Part shown: positions 16,326 to 18,657 of the stretch, piece after piece | How the letters are laid out: the number at the start of each line of letters is the position of its first letter | Position numbering within the stretch: position 1 is the stretch's first letter | Assembly: GCA_031284225.1 (NCBI GenBank) | Contig: JAITAH010000005.1 | Coordinates: 1 to 18,657 of the forward strand | DNA from: Dysgonamonadaceae bacterium | GTDB taxonomy: Bacteria; Bacteroidota; Bacteroidia; Bacteroidales; Azobacteroidaceae | Reading direction: 5' to 3' | DNA length: 18,657 nt | Program-made: the position numbers and the translations under genes | Notes under the pieces: model-generated | Told to the model about the DNA's origin: nothing | What the model saw: the letters and a program-made list of their open reading frames with translations, nothing else | Databases searched by the model: none

Positions 16326-18344
16326 ATGAAGAAGTTAAAGAAACATCATATTTATCTGTTAATTACGTTAATCGCAGTTCAGACATTCTCATGCAGCGAT
16401 TTTCTTGACAGAGAACCGTTATCACAAGGTACGGAAGCAATTTTTTTTCAAACTCCAGACCATTTCAAACAAGCGGCAAACGCTTTATATAACCTCGAAG
16501 GCTGGAAAGATTATAATGGCGCCGACTATTATAAAATGGATCAGGGTACGGATATTACAGGTTTTTCATCCAATGGCGGCGGTTCCGTCGGCGAAAGCAA
16601 CTGGCATTGGGACAGACCCTACGGATATATCCGCAACTGCAATATTCTTTTGGAAAAAGCAGAAGCCTATACCGGCGACAAGCCGGCCATTAACACCTCC
16701 GTAGGCACGGCCTATTTTTTCCGCGCGTGGCAACATTTTTACCTGCTGCAATATTTCGGCGGAGTACCTGTGGTTAATCATATAATGGATATTGACGACG
16801 AAGTGATTTATGGTCCCCGCAACAGCCGTTACGAAGTGGTCGACTTCATCATTAAAGACCTGAGAACCGCCATCCCTCTGCTTCCCCCGGAAAAAGAAAT
16901 AGCTGCGGCAGATAAGGGAAAAGTCAGCCGGGAAGCCGCCAAAGCATTTCTGGCAAGAGTACTGCTTTATGAAGCGACTTGGGAAAAATATGTTCCCAAT
17001 ATCGCCTACGACCTCGACGGCGATGGCATACAGCAAGGCGCAGGCAAGGCAAAACCCGAAGGCTATCCATCCATTACCGAAATGCTGACCGAAGCAAAAA
17101 AATGGTCGGGCGAAGTAATTACCGAAGCCGAAACCGGTACTTTTGCACTCTGGAACGAATGTGATTCCCTGAGTTATTATTATATGTTCAATATTGACGA
17201 CAAGGGCGGAAACCTGTCCAATTTCATGAACAAAGGTAAAGCAACCAACAAAGAGTTCATTTTCAGCGTAAAATACGATTATGATGTAAAACGAGGCGGT
17301 GTAAATTTAGCGCACACCATCTCTGCTTGGCAAGGCGGCAACATCAGCGCCTATTTAGGTGAACTGTTCCCGTGTCGCAACGGCTTGCCGATTCGTATCA
17401 GTTATACAGGCAATATAGCAGACGCACAAAACAATCCTGAATTTCTCGGATTCAGTCATTTCAACGACGAGTTTCGCAACCGCGACTATCGCTTTATCGG
17501 TTGCGCGTGGCTTCCCGACCGGGTATCGTGGATGACAGACCCTGCTTACGGTATCCCCAATACGCAAGTGGGCAAACCCTACCCCGACCCCGTTTATCCC
17601 CAATCACTCTATAATCCGGATGACCCTGCCTTTAACAGTAAGGCGGCTGTGTATGTGCCGACACTTTTCGGTGGAACGCATAATGCGTATGGAAGTCGTA
17701 AATACATGCCTGAAGGACCGAACAGGGCTGAAAAAACAGAATCGCCCGACTGGCCGCTCATCCGTTTAGCCGATGTGCATCTGATATATGCCGAAGCAAC
17801 TGTAGAACTGGGTAACGGGCAAATTTCCGACCAGGATTTGAATTTCTCTATCAATAAAAATCGTACCCGCGCCCGTGTTGCTCCTCTGACAAATGCACTG
17901 ATTGCAAATGTTTGGGACGCCGGTTGGTGGGATCACGAACAAAACAAAACCGTCTGCAAGAAGATGAATATGCTCGACGAAATACGTCGTGAGCGCACCT
18001 GCGAACTTTTCGGCGAAGGTTTTCGTGAAAACGACCTGAAACGCTGGGGTGTCGCCCACATCAACCTGCGCGGACAGAAACTCGGCCGGTTCGTTTATGG
18101 TACGGAATATATGACCGCCACAGCCAATGATGCAACTTATCACGGGCAACCCTGTTATCAACCAGACAGATTCCCGTTGACTAACGGTGTTTACGAAGGC
18201 AGCGGACCGAACGACCCCGATTACGGCCGTTCGATTGCAACTTTGCCCGGTAATTTGCTTTATTCGCAACGAGATTATCTTGCGCCGATTCCTCTTGGAC
18301 AAATCCGTCTTAACGAAGCGCTAAAGCAAAATCCCGGCTGGTGA
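16326..18344 (+). CDS. SusD/RagB-family outer-membrane lipoprotein
   Basis: This 672-residue SusD-like protein would sit on the cell surface as the substrate-binding lid of the SusC channel. The signal peptide ends in a lipobox FSC, lipidating Cys23, and is followed by SDFLDREPLSQGTE, the usual SusD N-terminus. Helical TPR-type segments include KVSREAAKAFLARVLLYEA. The C-terminal RagB/SusD domain shows LIRLADVHLIYAEATVELG and, at about 549-570, DEIRRERTCELFGEGFREND followed by LKRWG. A DLDGDG acidic loop begins at Asp229 and could bind calcium. It is longer than many SusD proteins (often 500-620 residues). It follows susC by 45 bases in the same transcript and is closed by a terminator, with no enzyme gene behind it. 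Confidence 0.95.
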   Translation: MKKLKKHHIYLLITLIAVQTFSCSDFLDREPLSQGTEAIFFQTPDHFKQAANALYNLEGWKDYNGADYYKMDQGTDITGFSSNGGGSVGESNWHWDRPYGYIRNCNILLEKAEAYTGDKPAINTSVGTAYFFRAWQHFYLLQYFGGVPVVNHIMDIDDEVIYGPRNSRYEVVDFIIKDLRTAIPLLPPEKEIAAADKGKVSREAAKAFLARVLLYEATWEKYVPNIAYDLDGDGIQQGAGKAKPEGYPSITEMLTEAKKWSGEVITEAETGTFALWNECDSLSYYYMFNIDDKGGNLSNFMNKGKATNKEFIFSVKYDYDVKRGGVNLAHTISAWQGGNISAYLGELFPCRNGLPIRISYTGNIADAQNNPEFLGFSHFNDEFRNRDYRFIGCAWLPDRVSWMTDPAYGIPNTQVGKPYPDPVYPQSLYNPDDPAFNSKAAVYVPTLFGGTHNAYGSRKYMPEGPNRAEKTESPDWPLIRLADVHLIYAEATVELGNGQISDQDLNFSINKNRTRARVAPLTNALIANVWDAGWWDHEQNKTVCKKMNMLDEIRRERTCELFGEGFRENDLKRWGVAHINLRGQKLGRFVYGTEYMTATANDATYHGQPCYQPDRFPLTNGVYEGSGPNDPDYGRSIATLPGNLLYSQRDYLAPIPLGQIRLNEALKQNPGW

Positions 18345-18388
18345 TGGTAGAGTAACAGTTTTAAGGTAAAAAATATTAATTATTAAGG

Positions 18389-18427
18389 GGAGAATATCTC
18401 AACTATTTCAGATATTTTCTCCTTTTT
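18389..18427 (+). terminator. Rho-independent terminator after susD
   Basis: GGAGAATATCT pairs with AGATATTTTCTCC through a stem that has a small two-base bulge. The loop is ten bases and TTTTT follows at 18423-18427. It lies 44 bases after the susD stop and would end the susCD transcript, separating it from the next gene. Confidence 0.85.
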
Positions 18428-18459
18428 AGTAAGTTTACATTATAAAATAACAAAATATT

Positions 18460-18657
18460 ATGGCAAAAGCAATTGAATACATTTGGAAAATCTGGCTGCG
18501 TCTGAACTTTTTGACGCAGGATGTGGAAAACGACTATACAGGCGAAGTTTCCACAATGGGACATACGGTTCGCAACGAAGACATTGCAAACCGTATCGTT
18601 AAAGAACGCTCCGAGTTGCGCTACGAAACGATTCTGGCAATACTCAACGAGCGCGAC
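18460..18657 (+). CDS. HU-like DNA-binding domain protein, partial (3' end missing)
   Basis: The first 66 codons are present and the frame runs off the window. The sequence has NFLTQDVENDYTGEVSTMG near the start and RIVKERSELRYETILAIL later. This is the N-terminal HU-DNA_bdg-type domain common in Bacteroides proteins related to HU and IHF, which bind and bend DNA or occur as orphan copies of unknown role. ATG 18460 is the first start after the susD terminator and fits the family N-terminus. The gap upstream has a near match to the -7 consensus (TAAGTTTA at 18430), so it probably has its own promoter. It is likely a separate unit from the sus locus. Full length and any C-terminal domain cannot be seen. 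Confidence 0.8.
   Translation, partial: MAKAIEYIWKIWLRLNFLTQDVENDYTGEVSTMGHTVRNEDIANRIVKERSELRYETILAILNERD

Noticed and set aside
16441..16448. Run of eight T in susD as a phase-variation tract
   Set aside because: The run is short, encodes a sensible Ile-Phe-Phe in frame, and no matching pattern supports slippage switching.
1..18657. CRISPR array, IS element, integrase, tRNA or rRNA
   Set aside because: No regularly spaced repeats, terminal inverted repeats with a transposase, integrase motifs or recognisable structural RNA sequences were found.

Overview
The window looks like a piece of chromosome from a Bacteroidota bacterium, most likely order Bacteroidales. The evidence is a SusC/SusD outer-membrane pair driven by a hybrid two-component regulator, an HU-type DNA-binding protein of the Bacteroides kind at the right edge, housekeeping proteins with Bacteroidales-like sequences, and several promoter-like elements matching the Bacteroidota -7 consensus TAnnTTTG. 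All complete genes end in TAA or TGA. No IS element, integrase, CRISPR array, tRNA or rRNA was recognised, and no stretch longer than 300 bases lacks a gene.

Left part, 1-6650, is housekeeping. It holds tsf (EF-Ts, probably the tail of an rpsB-tsf unit), closed by a strong terminator. Next is a small META/HslJ-type lipoprotein convergent with uvrB. uvrB starts with TTG one base after an upstream membrane-anchored TPR protein on the minus strand. A MurG-like glycosyltransferase follows on the plus strand, and its 3' end overlaps radC by 27 bases. radC lies downstream of efp (elongation factor P) on the minus strand. The EF-P loop is the palindromic PGKGP type, which in Actinobacteria works without lysine modification.

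Middle part, 6650-8700, is a radical SAM gene that is broken by an in-frame TAG and seems to have lost internal segments. It overlaps by ATGA with an apparently intact GT4-type glycosyltransferase.

Right part, 8700-18350, is a compact polysaccharide-utilisation-type locus. A 1351-residue hybrid two-component system (periplasmic propeller sensor, histidine kinase, receiver, AraC output) is followed by a 176-base regulatory gap with a perfect 12-base palindrome, then a SusC-like TonB-dependent transporter and a SusD-like lipoprotein. A terminator closes the pair and no glycoside hydrolase is present, so this is a regulator-plus-transport locus with no enzyme in view. A partial HU-like gene begins at 18460 and runs off the end.

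I did not find a clearly new biological system. The observations most worth following are the decayed or split radical SAM gene, the enzyme-less SusCD locus with its palindromic candidate operator, the PGKGP EF-P loop, and a possible leaderless glycosyltransferase transcript.
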